Shown one piece after another: positions 9,545 through 17,723 of a stretch of 64,000 bases of DNA. A program made the translations under genes and the position numbers. Source of the stretch: Donghicola eburneus (GTDB lineage: Bacteria; Pseudomonadota; Alphaproteobacteria; Rhodobacterales; Rhodobacteraceae); the NCBI RefSeq assembly GCF_900115865.1, contig NZ_FOXY01000003.1, forward strand, positions 372,001 through 436,000, in the 5' to 3' direction. The notes beneath the pieces are model-generated. The model was not told where the DNA came from. It saw only the letters and a program-made list of their open reading frames with translations, and ran no database searches. How positions within the stretch are numbered: the first letter of the stretch is position 1; each line of letters begins with the position of its first letter.

Positions 9545-10359
9545 TGAGGCTGTATTCACTGATCATATCTGCGACTGCATTCGCGGCTTCGGCCGACGCA
9601 GAGCAAATAACCCAGACAGACCTGCGCCATCTGCCCGATGCGCAGGTCTACGTTTTGGGTGAGTTTCACGACTCCGCCATCCAGCATCAGAACCAAGCCA
9701 TAGCTGTCGAAGCATTGGCGCCAAAGGCGCTGGTGTTTGAAATGCTCTCGCCCGAGCAAATCGAAAAGATCACTCCCGCAGATCGATTGGATCAAACACT
9801 TTTCGATGCAGCTACGAGCTGGTCGTCCAGCGGCTGGCCCGACCTGTCGTTATACTGGCCGATTTTCGAGGCTGCGCCGACCGCGCCAATCTATGGTGCG
9901 TGGGTGCAGCGGGATGCTTTGCGCGAGGCCTTTTCCAATGGTGCGGCAGAGGTATTTGGCCCCGAGGCCATGCGCTACGGTCTCACATCCCCTCTGCCAG
10001 AGAGCGAACAGTCAGAGCGAGAGCAACAGCAATTCGAAGCTCATTGCGGCGCGATGCCCTTAGAAATGATGGGCGGGATGGTGGCGTCCCAAAGATTGCG
10101 GGACGCGCAGCTGGCAAAGGTTACTCTGGACGCACTGCAAGAGCATGGCGCACCCGTCGCGGTCATTACAGGCAATGGCCATGCCCGCACCGATTGGGGC
10201 ATGCCAGTCTATGTGACACGCGCCGCGCCAGAAGTGGATGTGCTGTCAATTGGGCAACTGGAAAGCGCGCCAGAAGGGCAGCCGCCCTATGATCTCTGGC
10301 TCGTGACCGCACCGACTGATCGCGGCGATCCTTGCGAAGGTTTTGGCCAGACCCAGTGA
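9544..10359 (+). CDS. ChaN family haem-binding-fold protein
   Basis: A secreted or periplasmic protein of the ChaN family (haem-binding uptake fold, Pfam PF04187 type). It has an N-terminal hydrophobic signal (MRLYSLIISATAFAASADA) followed by the family hallmark VLGEFHDSAIQHQNQ near residue 36, and a C-terminal VITGNGHARTDWG block near residue 204, as in this family. The ATG overlaps the rpoH stop, so it may be cotranscribed with the heat-shock sigma factor. No cysteine lipobox is evident. The physiological ligand is unknown. Confidence 0.8.
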   Translation: MRLYSLIISATAFAASADAEQITQTDLRHLPDAQVYVLGEFHDSAIQHQNQAIAVEALAPKALVFEMLSPEQIEKITPADRLDQTLFDAATSWSSSGWPDLSLYWPIFEAAPTAPIYGAWVQRDALREAFSNGAAEVFGPEAMRYGLTSPLPESEQSEREQQQFEAHCGAMPLEMMGGMVASQRLRDAQLAKVTLDALQEHGAPVAVITGNGHARTDWGMPVYVTRAAPEVDVLSIGQLESAPEGQPPYDLWLVTAPTDRGDPCEGFGQTQ

Positions 10360-10415
10360 TTGCGCTTTGCGCGCGGGCAGCTTACCTCTGTGGCCAAAGC
10401 CAAGAGGAGGGCGCC

Positions 10416-11612
10416 ATGCTGGCCGGAAAACGCATTCTGCTGATCATCGCCGGAGGGATAGCGGCCTACAAGACGCTCGAACTCATTCGGTTGCTCAAGA
10501 GGCAGGGCGCTGCTGTGACGCCTGTGATGACCCGCTCTGCGGCAGAATTCGTGACGCCGTTGTCGGTATCCGCGCTGGCCGGAGAAAAGGTTTACACCGA
10601 CCTGTTTGACCTGACCGAAGAGGCAGAGATGGGGCATATCCAGCTCAGCCGCGTTGCTGACTTGGTTGTTGTCGCCCCCGCAACCGCTGATTTGATGGCC
10701 AAGATGGCGGGCGGTCATGCGGATGATATGGCGACCACACTGCTGATGGCGACGGACACGCCTGTGATGATCGCTCCGGCGATGAATGTCCGCATGTGGG
10801 ATCACCCAGCGACCCAGCGCAATCTTAAAGCCTTGGTTGCCGACGGCGTGCGCGTTGTTGGCCCGAACGTAGGTGATATGGCATGCGGAGAGCACGGACC
10901 GGGGCGGATGTCTGAGCCTGCAGACATTTTGGACGCTGTCCGCAGCGCCCTGAGCGCAGGGCCCTTGGCTGGCAAGCATATCCTTGTGACGTCCGGGCCG
11001 ACCCATGAACCGATTGATCCGGTGCGCTACATCGCGAACCGGTCCTCCGGTGCGCAGGGCACTGCCTTGGCCACAGCGTTAATGGACTTGGGCGCTCAAG
11101 TGACCTTTGTCACGGGACCAGCGAGTGTCGCGCCGCCAGTCGGGGCAAATGTCGTCGCTGTCGAAACCGCTGCAGAGATGTTGGCTGCAGTCGAAGCCGC
11201 GTTGCCCGTAGACGCTGCGGTATTCGCAGCTGCGGTCGCAGATTGGCGCGTCGCCAGCGCCTCTGGCAAGAAGATCAAGAAGCAGGATGGCGCTTTGCCG
11301 GTTCTGGAATTCGCAGAAAACCCCGACATACTGGCGCGGATATCTCAGATGGGTGCAGGGCGGCCCCGTCTGGTCGTCGGTTTTGCAGCTGAGACTCACG
11401 ATGTGATTGAAAATGCGACCGCAAAACGGCTGCGCAAAGGCTGTGATTGGATTGTAGCGAATGATGTGCGTCCTGAGACCGGCATTATGGGCGGTTCGGA
11501 AAACAAAGTCACAGTCGTGACAGAGGAGGGCGCCATGGATTGGCCTCGAATGACTAAGGCAGAGGTGTCGGTTCAGCTAGCCGCAAAAATTGCAGATACG
11601 CTGACGCGATAG
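10416..11612 (+). CDS. coaBC: Bifunctional phosphopantothenoylcysteine synthetase/decarboxylase CoaBC
   Basis: Catalyses two steps of coenzyme A synthesis: ligation of cysteine to phosphopantothenate (CoaB half) and decarboxylation to phosphopantetheine (CoaC half). The N-terminal flavoprotein half shows GGIAAYKTLELIRLLK near residue 13, VVAPATADLMAKMA near residue 87 and the PAMN motif near residue 121. The C-terminal half shows TSGPTHEPIDPVRYI near residue 191 and AAAVADWRV near residue 270. I chose the ATG at 10416 because AGGAGG sits seven bases upstream; longer frames from 10332 lack such a site. It ends three bases from the convergent response regulator. Confidence 0.95.
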   Translation: MLAGKRILLIIAGGIAAYKTLELIRLLKRQGAAVTPVMTRSAAEFVTPLSVSALAGEKVYTDLFDLTEEAEMGHIQLSRVADLVVVAPATADLMAKMAGGHADDMATTLLMATDTPVMIAPAMNVRMWDHPATQRNLKALVADGVRVVGPNVGDMACGEHGPGRMSEPADILDAVRSALSAGPLAGKHILVTSGPTHEPIDPVRYIANRSSGAQGTALATALMDLGAQVTFVTGPASVAPPVGANVVAVETAAEMLAAVEAALPVDAAVFAAAVADWRVASASGKKIKKQDGALPVLEFAENPDILARISQMGAGRPRLVVGFAAETHDVIENATAKRLRKGCDWIVANDVRPETGIMGGSENKVTVVTEEGAMDWPRMTKAEVSVQLAAKIADTLTR

Positions 11613-11615
11613 GCT

Positions 11616-12074
11616 TTACGGAAAAATCACCACATCGCCGTAGGAGGAAAGCATTTTGGTCGCGGCAGAGAAGCCTTCGGCGATGTTGCCCTTCTGAATG
11701 TAGCCTGAAATGCCAGAAGCATAGGCGCGCTTTACATCCCGATCATCGTCCGACGTCGATAGGACGAACACAACTTTGTCCTGCAGTTTCTCGTCTTTTC
11801 GCATTTCGTCCAGCATCTCGAAACCGTCCATGACGGGCATGTTGAGATCCAGAAGTACCATATACGGTTCTTGCAACGACACGTCCGGCTTTTCGCCACG
11901 CATGATTTTGAGAGCCTCAAGGCCATTGTTTGCGAAAACCAACGGATGCGCCAGATCAGCCCGTTTGAAAGAGCGTTTCACGATCTCCTGATCGACGACA
12001 TCATCTTCTACCACCAGCAGGGTTACCGTCTCTTTCCCAGACGGAGACCTGTCATCGGCATTGATCGCAGTCAT
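11616..12074 (-). CDS. Stand-alone response regulator receiver protein (Rcp1-like)
   Basis: A single-domain receiver of about 152 residues with no output domain. It shows the acidic pair VVEDD (near residue 20), a phospho-acceptor Asp in LLDLNMPVMDGFEML (near residue 75), the Thr/Ser switch region LSTSDDD (near residue 104), and a conserved Lys in YIQKGN (near residue 127). The pattern is that of the Rcp1 subgroup that pairs with phytochrome-type or hybrid kinases. The ATG at 12074 has GGAG upstream; a longer frame to 12155 lacks one. No kinase gene is nearby. It diverges from another receiver protein at 12511 across a 436-base gap. Confidence 0.85.
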   Translation of the reverse strand: MTAINADDRSPSGKETVTLLVVEDDVVDQEIVKRSFKRADLAHPLVFANNGLEALKIMRGEKPDVSLQEPYMVLLDLNMPVMDGFEMLDEMRKDEKLQDKVVFVLSTSDDDRDVKRAYASGISGYIQKGNIAEGFSAATKMLSSYGDVVIFP

Positions 12075-12510
12075 TACTGGTTCTCCACAGCGCCTCCGGC
12101 TCCCCCCGAAGGATCGTCTAAACGTCGCGCCACCTCGCCCTAAATGTCCCAACAATAGGCGGGGCCCTGTAGTTGAGCGTACGAGGTGTGGCTACTTTAG
12201 CATGCTAACCAGTTTATCGCGAAAACAGAATGTGCATCAACATGCAGGTCCGAGCGATTTGTAAGACATGGCTTTGCAACAAAGCAAGGATATCCTGCCT
12301 TTCTTCTTGACCTCAGGTCACTAAATTGGTCGTGGGACGTAAATCCTTTGCTTATCACCTTTTTTCTGTGCCACTATGTCTGTGTGAGGTGCAGATAAAT
12401 GCTCATGCGCCGCTAACAAAATTATTTGGTTTTCCGGTCCCCAGTTCTAGTTTGCAGAAAATCGCCGCCTATTCAGTGCGCTGAAATACGCCAATAGAGG
12501 GAAAAGTCGG
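12075..12510. promoter_or_regulatory. Divergent intergenic region with two perfect palindromes
   Basis: This 436-base gap separates two divergent receiver-protein genes and has no convincing reading frame. It is clearly more AT-rich than the flanking genes. Two perfect palindromes stand out: TTAGCATGCTAA at 12197-12208 and TGACCTCAGGTCA at 12308-12320. There is also a short hairpin GCTTTG-CAA-CAAAGC at 12271-12285 and the palindrome AGGATATCCT at 12287-12296. These look like operator sites for dimeric regulators, but no known regulator is recognised. Confidence 0.45.
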
Positions 12511-12930
12511 ATGCGCGTAGCACTCATCGAAGATGATGACCTGCATGCAGAAGTTGTGGGGCGGTGGATGGCCCGCGAATCACGAGTGGTGTTCAAGCGC
12601 TTTCATTCCGCTACCGAGTTTTTGGATTCTCTGACATCGAATGACTCTGATTTGCCCGATGTCGTCTTTGTCGATTACCATTTGGGCGAGTCTACGGGCG
12701 CCGAGTTCGTGACCAAAATTCGTGGTATGACAGACGCCCGCTCCGACATCGGGATCGTTCTTTTCTCCGGCGTAGATATTGTAGAGTTTTCCGAGATCCT
12801 CGAGGGTCTGGATGTTGACGGTTTCCTGCTCAAAGATGATCTGTCGCGCGAGCGACTGACGATGGTGGCTGGGTTGGCTGTCCAATCTTCGCACAGGCGT
12901 CAGGAACTGTCCGAGCTCAAGGGGCGCTAG
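12511..12930 (+). CDS. Stand-alone response regulator receiver protein
   Basis: A 139-residue receiver domain with no output domain. The N-terminal acidic cluster ALIEDDD (residues 4-10), the phospho-acceptor Asp in VVFVDYHLGE (about residue 55) and the conserved Lys in GFLLKDD (about residue 108) are all present, so phosphorylation should be possible. GAGGGAAAAG lies before the ATG. It is divergent from the receiver gene at 11616-12074 and convergent with a LysR gene. Its cognate kinase and partner are not in the window. Confidence 0.82.
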   Translation: MRVALIEDDDLHAEVVGRWMARESRVVFKRFHSATEFLDSLTSNDSDLPDVVFVDYHLGESTGAEFVTKIRGMTDARSDIGIVLFSGVDIVEFSEILEGLDVDGFLLKDDLSRERLTMVAGLAVQSSHRRQELSELKGR

Positions 12931-12938
12931 GCCCCTTG
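12918..12938. terminator. Perfect stem-loop over the stop codon of a receiver gene, between convergent genes
   Basis: An 8-bp perfect stem (CAAGGGGC / GCCCCTTG) with a five-base loop that contains the TAG stop codon of the upstream receiver gene. It sits between convergent genes, but no T-run follows on either strand, so intrinsic termination is uncertain. It could instead protect mRNA ends. Confidence 0.4.
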
Positions 12939-12948
12939 TGGCAACGGC

Positions 12949-13827
12949 TCAGGCGTTAAGCGACTGTTCTCCGAATTTTGTCGTCTTGGCCGGGATAGCC
13001 AGAGCTTCTTGCGGGGCTTTGAAGGCCTCAGTGATCCAATCCAGAGCAATATGGATTATCTTGTCCTGCTTGCGCGTGGCATGGAAATACGCCCAAACGG
13101 GATGCTCTTTCTTTGGAAACTGCGGCAGGAAGCGCAGCCCGCGCTGGCGGATTGCATAGTCCTCGACCAAAGCCGCTGCGAAAGGAGCGCGCTGGATCAC
13201 GTCGGCGCACAGGAGGCCGTCGTTCAGCATCATGTGCTCTTGACCCATCTCTTCTTGCAGGCTCGCGTGATGCTCTTCCAATGACAAAATGCTTTCCAAT
13301 CGAATCCACGATTGCAACTTGTCCTGAAACGCTGACCCGCACCAAACGGCAGAACGCAGGGTGCCGACACGCTTCTGGATTAAATTGCCTTCTTCCAAGG
13401 GGATCGTGGTGAGGAAGATATCGGTTTCGCCGAAGCCAAGGCTGGCGGACCCGAAGCGCAGTTTGAATGTGATGCTCGGGACCGTTTCAAACAGGTTCGA
13501 CACCGAGTTCATCAACCGAGATTGGCGAATCATCTCATCATAATTGATCCGGACCTCTTTTGGGCCCGTTTCAGCGTCACCTTCGAGCTGTATCCGAGAT
13601 AGCTCGGCATCCGTGATTTCAGCCAAGGATGCGAGGTTTTCGGCGTAGGGCGTAGGCTTCCACTTCTGACCGTCTTTAACAAACAGCTGCAGGCCGAGTT
13701 CGTCTGACAGACCATGGATGCGTCGCGAAACCGTCGCGACATTGGTCTTCAGGGCTTGCGCCGCACCAGACATGGTGCCGTACCGCTTAAGAGCGAGGCA
13801 GTATTTGAGGTCATCCCAGTTGTGCAT
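12949..13827 (-). CDS. LysR-type transcriptional regulator
   Basis: A 292-residue LysR-family regulator. The N-terminal winged helix-turn-helix is clear: MHNWDDLKYCLALKRYGTMSGAAQALKTNVATVSRRI (residues 1-37, quoted here only as its short blocks DDLKYCLAL and GAAQALKTNVATVSRRI). The effector domain is weakly conserved. It is unusually rich in charged residues near the end and lacks the usual well-formed cofactor-pocket motifs, so I cannot predict a ligand or target. It is convergent with the receiver gene and has a long inverted repeat in its upstream region (13876-13965). Confidence 0.82.
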   Translation of the reverse strand: MHNWDDLKYCLALKRYGTMSGAAQALKTNVATVSRRIHGLSDELGLQLFVKDGQKWKPTPYAENLASLAEITDAELSRIQLEGDAETGPKEVRINYDEMIRQSRLMNSVSNLFETVPSITFKLRFGSASLGFGETDIFLTTIPLEEGNLIQKRVGTLRSAVWCGSAFQDKLQSWIRLESILSLEEHHASLQEEMGQEHMMLNDGLLCADVIQRAPFAAALVEDYAIRQRGLRFLPQFPKKEHPVWAYFHATRKQDKIIHIALDWITEAFKAPQEALAIPAKTTKFGEQSLNA

Positions 13828-13875
13828 GAGGTCCGATCATTTCTCGCGGAGCTTCGTTATTTTGGTAAGCCGGAC

Positions 13876-13965
13876 ACAGAGCACCGCTTGCCTGCGTCGA
13901 AAACAAAACTCATCAAAAGTACACGTATGGTATGCATTAGGTTAGTTCAGGCGCGGGTGCTCTGT
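13876..13965. repeat. Inverted repeat (10-bp arms) upstream of the LysR gene
   Basis: ACAGAGCACC at 13876-13885 and its exact reverse complement GGTGCTCTGT at 13956-13965 flank 70 bases of AT-richer sequence in the gap between the LysR gene and dut. The arms are perfect. It could be a pair of regulator half-sites that allow looping, or a large hairpin. No further genes or motifs are seen in this roughly 275-base gap. Confidence 0.5.
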
Positions 13966-14102
13966 AAACATTCTTGGTTTCTAATTTAAAAACACTCTTG
14001 GAGCCGGCGGCTTTCACGGCAATCCTGCTTCCTCATCGACTTGCATCCTGTCGCCCTTGGGGCCTTAGATAGCGCAACATGTTTCGCACCCAAGGAGAGC
14101 CC

Positions 14103-14585
14103 ATGAGCAGCCCGTCTTTCACCCCCGAAATCGAGGTCAAAGTACTGGATGCGCGGTTAAATGAATGGGGACTGCCCACATACCAGAGCGACATGGCCGC
14201 CGCGATCGACCTACACGCATGTATAGGTTCTTCGATGGATATTGCGCCGCAGGAAAAGGCCGTTTTGATACCCTCTGGCCTGGCGCTGTATATGAACAAT
14301 CCGCATGTGGCGGCGGTGATCTTGCCGCGCTCCGGCATGGGGCACAAGCATGGCTTGGTGCTGGGAAATGGCACTGGTCTGATTGACCCTGATTACACCG
14401 CGCAGATTTTTGTCAGCGTCTGGAACCGGAACCCCTCGGGCGATCCGATCACGATTAATCCTGGCGAGCGGATTGCGCAGATGATGTTCTTGCCAGTCAT
14501 TCGCCCTAACTTGTCGGTGGTCGAGGAATTCTCGGGCGAGACGGCGCGGGGCGGCGGCGGTTTCGGCTCGACCGGAACGAAGTAA
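14103..14585 (+). CDS. dut: dUTP diphosphatase (dUTPase)
   Basis: Trimeric dUTPase hydrolyses dUTP to dUMP and pyrophosphate, limiting uracil in DNA and feeding dTMP synthesis. Four of the five family motifs are easily read: AAAIDLHA (motif 1), PRSGMGHKHG (motif 2, near residue 76), GLIDPDYTAQIFVSVWN (motif 3), and the Gly-rich C-terminal RGGGGFGSTG (motif 5). I chose ATG 14103 because AAGGAGA lies just upstream. The length of about 160 residues is normal for the trimeric enzyme. A moeB-like gene follows nine bases later. Confidence 0.93.
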   Translation: MSSPSFTPEIEVKVLDARLNEWGLPTYQSDMAAAIDLHACIGSSMDIAPQEKAVLIPSGLALYMNNPHVAAVILPRSGMGHKHGLVLGNGTGLIDPDYTAQIFVSVWNRNPSGDPITINPGERIAQMMFLPVIRPNLSVVEEFSGETARGGGGFGSTGTK

Positions 14586-14594
14586 GGGGCTGAC

Positions 14595-15647
14595 ATGCTA
14601 CTGTTTTTAGCGATGGCGGGCGCGCTCTGGGGGATCGGAGCGCTGATGAGGACTCCGAAATCTGCGCGCTGGGTGATGATCCTAATCCTATATGTGGCTG
14701 TCTTGGGCGCCCATCTGGTCTTGCCTGACGGCGCGCCCCTACGATTGTCGCTCGGCGGCAGCATTGAGCCTTGGTTGATCGTTGGCGCGCTGCTGGGTCT
14801 GGCGCTGGGCTACCGTTTCGGATTGCGCGCCATCCGCGCCAAGGTCGCCGAGAGAGATGCACCTGCAGGGGATGACACCCCGAAGCAGACGTTTGAACCT
14901 GTCGAGTTGGAGCGTTACGCCCGCCACATCGTCCTGCGCGAAATCGGCGGACCGGGGCAAAAGGCGTTGAAACAGTCCAAGGTTCTGGTCGTTGGGGCAG
15001 GGGGTTTGGGCAGTCCGGTGCTGATCTACTTGGCGGCCTCTGGAGTTGGGACTATCGGCGTCATCGACGAGGATGTGGTGGATAATGGCAACCTGCAGCG
15101 GCAGGTGATCCATGCGGATGCGGACATTGGCCGGCCCAAGGTGTTCAGTGCGCAGGACCACATGCTGGCTCTGAACCCCTTCTTGACGGTCAAGCCGTAC
15201 AACCGCCGCCTGACCGAGGACGAGGCTGAAGAGTTGATCGGTGAATACGATCTGGTGCTCGACGGGACAGACAATTTCGAAACCCGCTATTTGGTGAACC
15301 GGATCTGCGTGAAGCTTGGTAAACCTTTGGTGTCCGGCGCTCTGACCCAGTGGGAAGGGCAGCTCAGCCTCTTTGATCCGGCGAATGGGACCCCATGTTA
15401 TCAGTGTATCTTCCCCGAGGCGCCCGCGCCCCATCTGGCGCCGCCCTGTGCGCTGGCCGGTGTGGCTGGACCATTGCCGGGGATTATTGGGACGATGATG
15501 GCGAATGAGGCTGTCAAAGCGATCACCGGCGCGGGCCAGACTCTGCGCGGACGTATGGTGATCCATGACGCCCTGTACGCCGAGACCCGCAGCATTACCC
15601 TGCAGCCACGGGCCGATTGCCCTGTCTGCGGACAGCACAAGGATTGA
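14595..15647 (+). CDS. HesA/MoeB/ThiF family adenylyltransferase with N-terminal membrane segments
   Basis: An E1-like enzyme that adenylates the C-terminal glycine of a small sulfur-carrier protein such as MoaD or ThiS. The catalytic domain (about residues 100-350) has the nucleotide-binding VVGAGGLGSP motif near residue 135, the NLQRQVIH motif near residue 163, the DGTDNFETRYLVN motif near residue 225, and zinc-type cysteine pairs CYQC and CPVCGQ. The first 90 residues form two to three hydrophobic segments, not part of classical MoeB, so the enzyme is probably membrane-anchored. Whether it serves molybdopterin or thiamine synthesis cannot be told; no other cofactor genes are adjacent. Confidence 0.87.
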   Translation: MLLFLAMAGALWGIGALMRTPKSARWVMILILYVAVLGAHLVLPDGAPLRLSLGGSIEPWLIVGALLGLALGYRFGLRAIRAKVAERDAPAGDDTPKQTFEPVELERYARHIVLREIGGPGQKALKQSKVLVVGAGGLGSPVLIYLAASGVGTIGVIDEDVVDNGNLQRQVIHADADIGRPKVFSAQDHMLALNPFLTVKPYNRRLTEDEAEELIGEYDLVLDGTDNFETRYLVNRICVKLGKPLVSGALTQWEGQLSLFDPANGTPCYQCIFPEAPAPHLAPPCALAGVAGPLPGIIGTMMANEAVKAITGAGQTLRGRMVIHDALYAETRSITLQPRADCPVCGQHKD

Positions 15648-15650
15648 ACT

Positions 15651-17660
15651 ATGACTGATGCATTGATGCAGCCTTGGGATGGCCCCTACGGTCTGCCCCG
15701 ATTTGAGGCCATTTCCGACGACGATTTTGCCCCCGCCTTCGCGGCCGCTCTGGCCGAGCACAAGGCAGAGATCGACGCCATTGCGGACAACCCCGAAGCG
15801 CCAACCTTTGCCAACACTGTACTTGCGCTCGAAGGCTCGGGCTTTGCGCTCGATCGGGTTCTGTCGGTGTTTTACAACTTGGCGGGCAGCGACTCGAACG
15901 ATGCGCGTCAAGCGCTGCAGCGGGATTTCGCGCCCCAATTGTCGGCCCATTACAGTGATATCAACAACAACCGTGCCCTGTTTGATCGTGTCGAAACCCT
16001 GTGGGCACAGCGCGACGAATTGGGTCTGGACGAGCAGGACGCGCGGCTTTTGTATCTGACCCGTCGCGGGTTTGTCCGTTCTGGCGCGGCGCTGACCGGC
16101 GCCGAGGCTGACCGCATGCGCGAGGTCATGTCGCGCCTGTCGTCCTTGGGCACCCAGTTCACCCAGAACCTACTGAAGGACGAATCCAGCTGGCAGATGG
16201 AGCTGGCCGAGGATCAGCTGGACGGTCTGCCGGACTTCCTGATTTCTGCGGCGCGCCGCGCTGGCAATGGCAAGCCGGTGATCACCCTGTCGCGCTCCTT
16301 GATCGTGCCGTTCCTGCAGTTCTGCCCTGACCGCGCCCTGCGTGAAAAAGCCTACACCGCGTGGGCCGCCCGCGGTGCAAACGGCGGCGAGACCGACAAC
16401 CGCGGGATCGCGACCGAGACCCTGAAACTGCGTGAGGAACGGGCCAAACTGCTGGGTTATGACAACTTCGCGGCCTTCAAGCTAGAGACCGAGATGGCGG
16501 GTTCGCCCGAGCGGGTCGAGGAGTTGTTGATGCAGGTCTGGACCCCGGCTAAGGCGCAGGCCGATGCGGATGCTGCCAAGCTGACCGAGATGATGCGCGA
16601 GGACGGCATCAACGGGGAGCTGCAGGCATGGGATTGGCGCTACTATTCAGAAAAGCGCCGCCAAGCCGAGCATGATCTCGATGAAGCCAAGCTGAAGCCC
16701 TACTTCCAACTGGATAAAATGATCGAAGCGGCCTTTGACTGCTCGACCCGCCTGTTTGGCCTGCAGTTTGAGCCTCTGGACGTTCCGCTCTATCACGCCG
16801 ATGCCCGCGCATGGCGCGTCACCCGCGATGGTCAGCACGTGGCGGTGTTCATCGGTGACTACTTCGCCCGTCCTTCCAAGCGGTCCGGCGCATGGTGCAG
16901 CGCGTTCCAATCCCAAGCTGGCTGGCCCGAAGCGCAGGCCCCGATCGTGGTCAACGTCTGCAATTTCGCGCAACCAGACGAAGGGCAGCCTGCGCTGCTC
17001 TCGTACGACGACGCGCGCACCCTGTTCCATGAATTCGGCCACGCCCTGCACCAAATGCTGTCGGATGTGCGTTATAGTTCCATGTCCGGTACCTCGGTCG
17101 CGCGGGACTTTGTCGAACTGCCAAGCCAGCTATACGAGCACTGGCTTGAGGTTCCCGAAGTGCTGGCGAAATTCGCAGTCCATGCGGAAACCGGAGAGCC
17201 GATGTCGCAGGCGATGGCTGATGCGGTTCTTGGTGCTGCGACCTATGACATGGGGTTCCAGACCGTCGAATATCTGGGCTCGGCTCTGGTCGATCTGGCC
17301 TTCCATCGCGGGGCGGCGCCCAAAGATGCGATGGCCAAACAGGCAGAAGTTCTGGCGGGCATAGACATGCCGCAAGCCATCGGGATGCGCCATGCGACGC
17401 CCCAATTCGCCCACGTCTTCTCGGGCGACGGCTATTCCAGCGGCTACTACAGCTACATGTGGTCCGAGGTCATGGACGCCGATGCGTTCGATGCGTTCAA
17501 AGAGGCAGGCGGCGCATTCGACCAGAAAACCGCAGACAGCCTGCAGTCCAACATCCTATCCATGGGTGGATCGAAACCGGCCGAAGATCTCTACACCGCA
17601 TTCCGTGGCCGCATGCCCGGCGTCGATGCTCTGCTGCGCGGACGCGGGCTGGTCGCCTGA
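15651..17660 (+). CDS. M3 family zinc metallopeptidase (oligopeptidase A / Dcp type)
   Basis: A 669-residue cytoplasmic oligopeptidase of the M3 family, degrading short peptides from protein turnover. The zinc motif HEFGHALHQ (near residue 463) is intact, followed by SGTSVARDFVELPSQLYEHW as in this family, and the C-terminal YSSGYYSYMWSEVMDADAF block near residue 600. There is no signal peptide. It follows moeB by three bases and ends at a strong stem-loop terminator. Oligopeptidase A versus peptidyl-dipeptidase Dcp cannot be separated from sequence alone. Confidence 0.92.
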   Translation: MTDALMQPWDGPYGLPRFEAISDDDFAPAFAAALAEHKAEIDAIADNPEAPTFANTVLALEGSGFALDRVLSVFYNLAGSDSNDARQALQRDFAPQLSAHYSDINNNRALFDRVETLWAQRDELGLDEQDARLLYLTRRGFVRSGAALTGAEADRMREVMSRLSSLGTQFTQNLLKDESSWQMELAEDQLDGLPDFLISAARRAGNGKPVITLSRSLIVPFLQFCPDRALREKAYTAWAARGANGGETDNRGIATETLKLREERAKLLGYDNFAAFKLETEMAGSPERVEELLMQVWTPAKAQADADAAKLTEMMREDGINGELQAWDWRYYSEKRRQAEHDLDEAKLKPYFQLDKMIEAAFDCSTRLFGLQFEPLDVPLYHADARAWRVTRDGQHVAVFIGDYFARPSKRSGAWCSAFQSQAGWPEAQAPIVVNVCNFAQPDEGQPALLSYDDARTLFHEFGHALHQMLSDVRYSSMSGTSVARDFVELPSQLYEHWLEVPEVLAKFAVHAETGEPMSQAMADAVLGAATYDMGFQTVEYLGSALVDLAFHRGAAPKDAMAKQAEVLAGIDMPQAIGMRHATPQFAHVFSGDGYSSGYYSYMWSEVMDADAFDAFKEAGGAFDQKTADSLQSNILSMGGSKPAEDLYTAFRGRMPGVDALLRGRGLVA

Positions 17661-17674
17661 TCCGCTGAAACAAA

Positions 17675-17704
17675 AAAGCCCCCGCAAATCGCGGGGGCTT
17701 TCGT
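17675..17704. terminator. Bidirectional intrinsic terminator between M3 peptidase and phosphomannomutase genes
   Basis: An 11-bp perfect stem, AAAGCCCCCGC at 17675-17685 and GCGGGGGCTTT at 17691-17701, with a five-base loop. An A-run lies before it and a T-rich tail after it, so it can terminate both convergent genes. Confidence 0.9.
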
Positions 17705-17723
17705 TTGTCCGAAGGAACCGGAC

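Noticed and set aside
14739-15950. A 403-codon minus-strand frame over the moeB-like gene and M3 peptidase
   Set aside because: Spans two genes on the other strand, with low-complexity basic composition typical of shadow frames.
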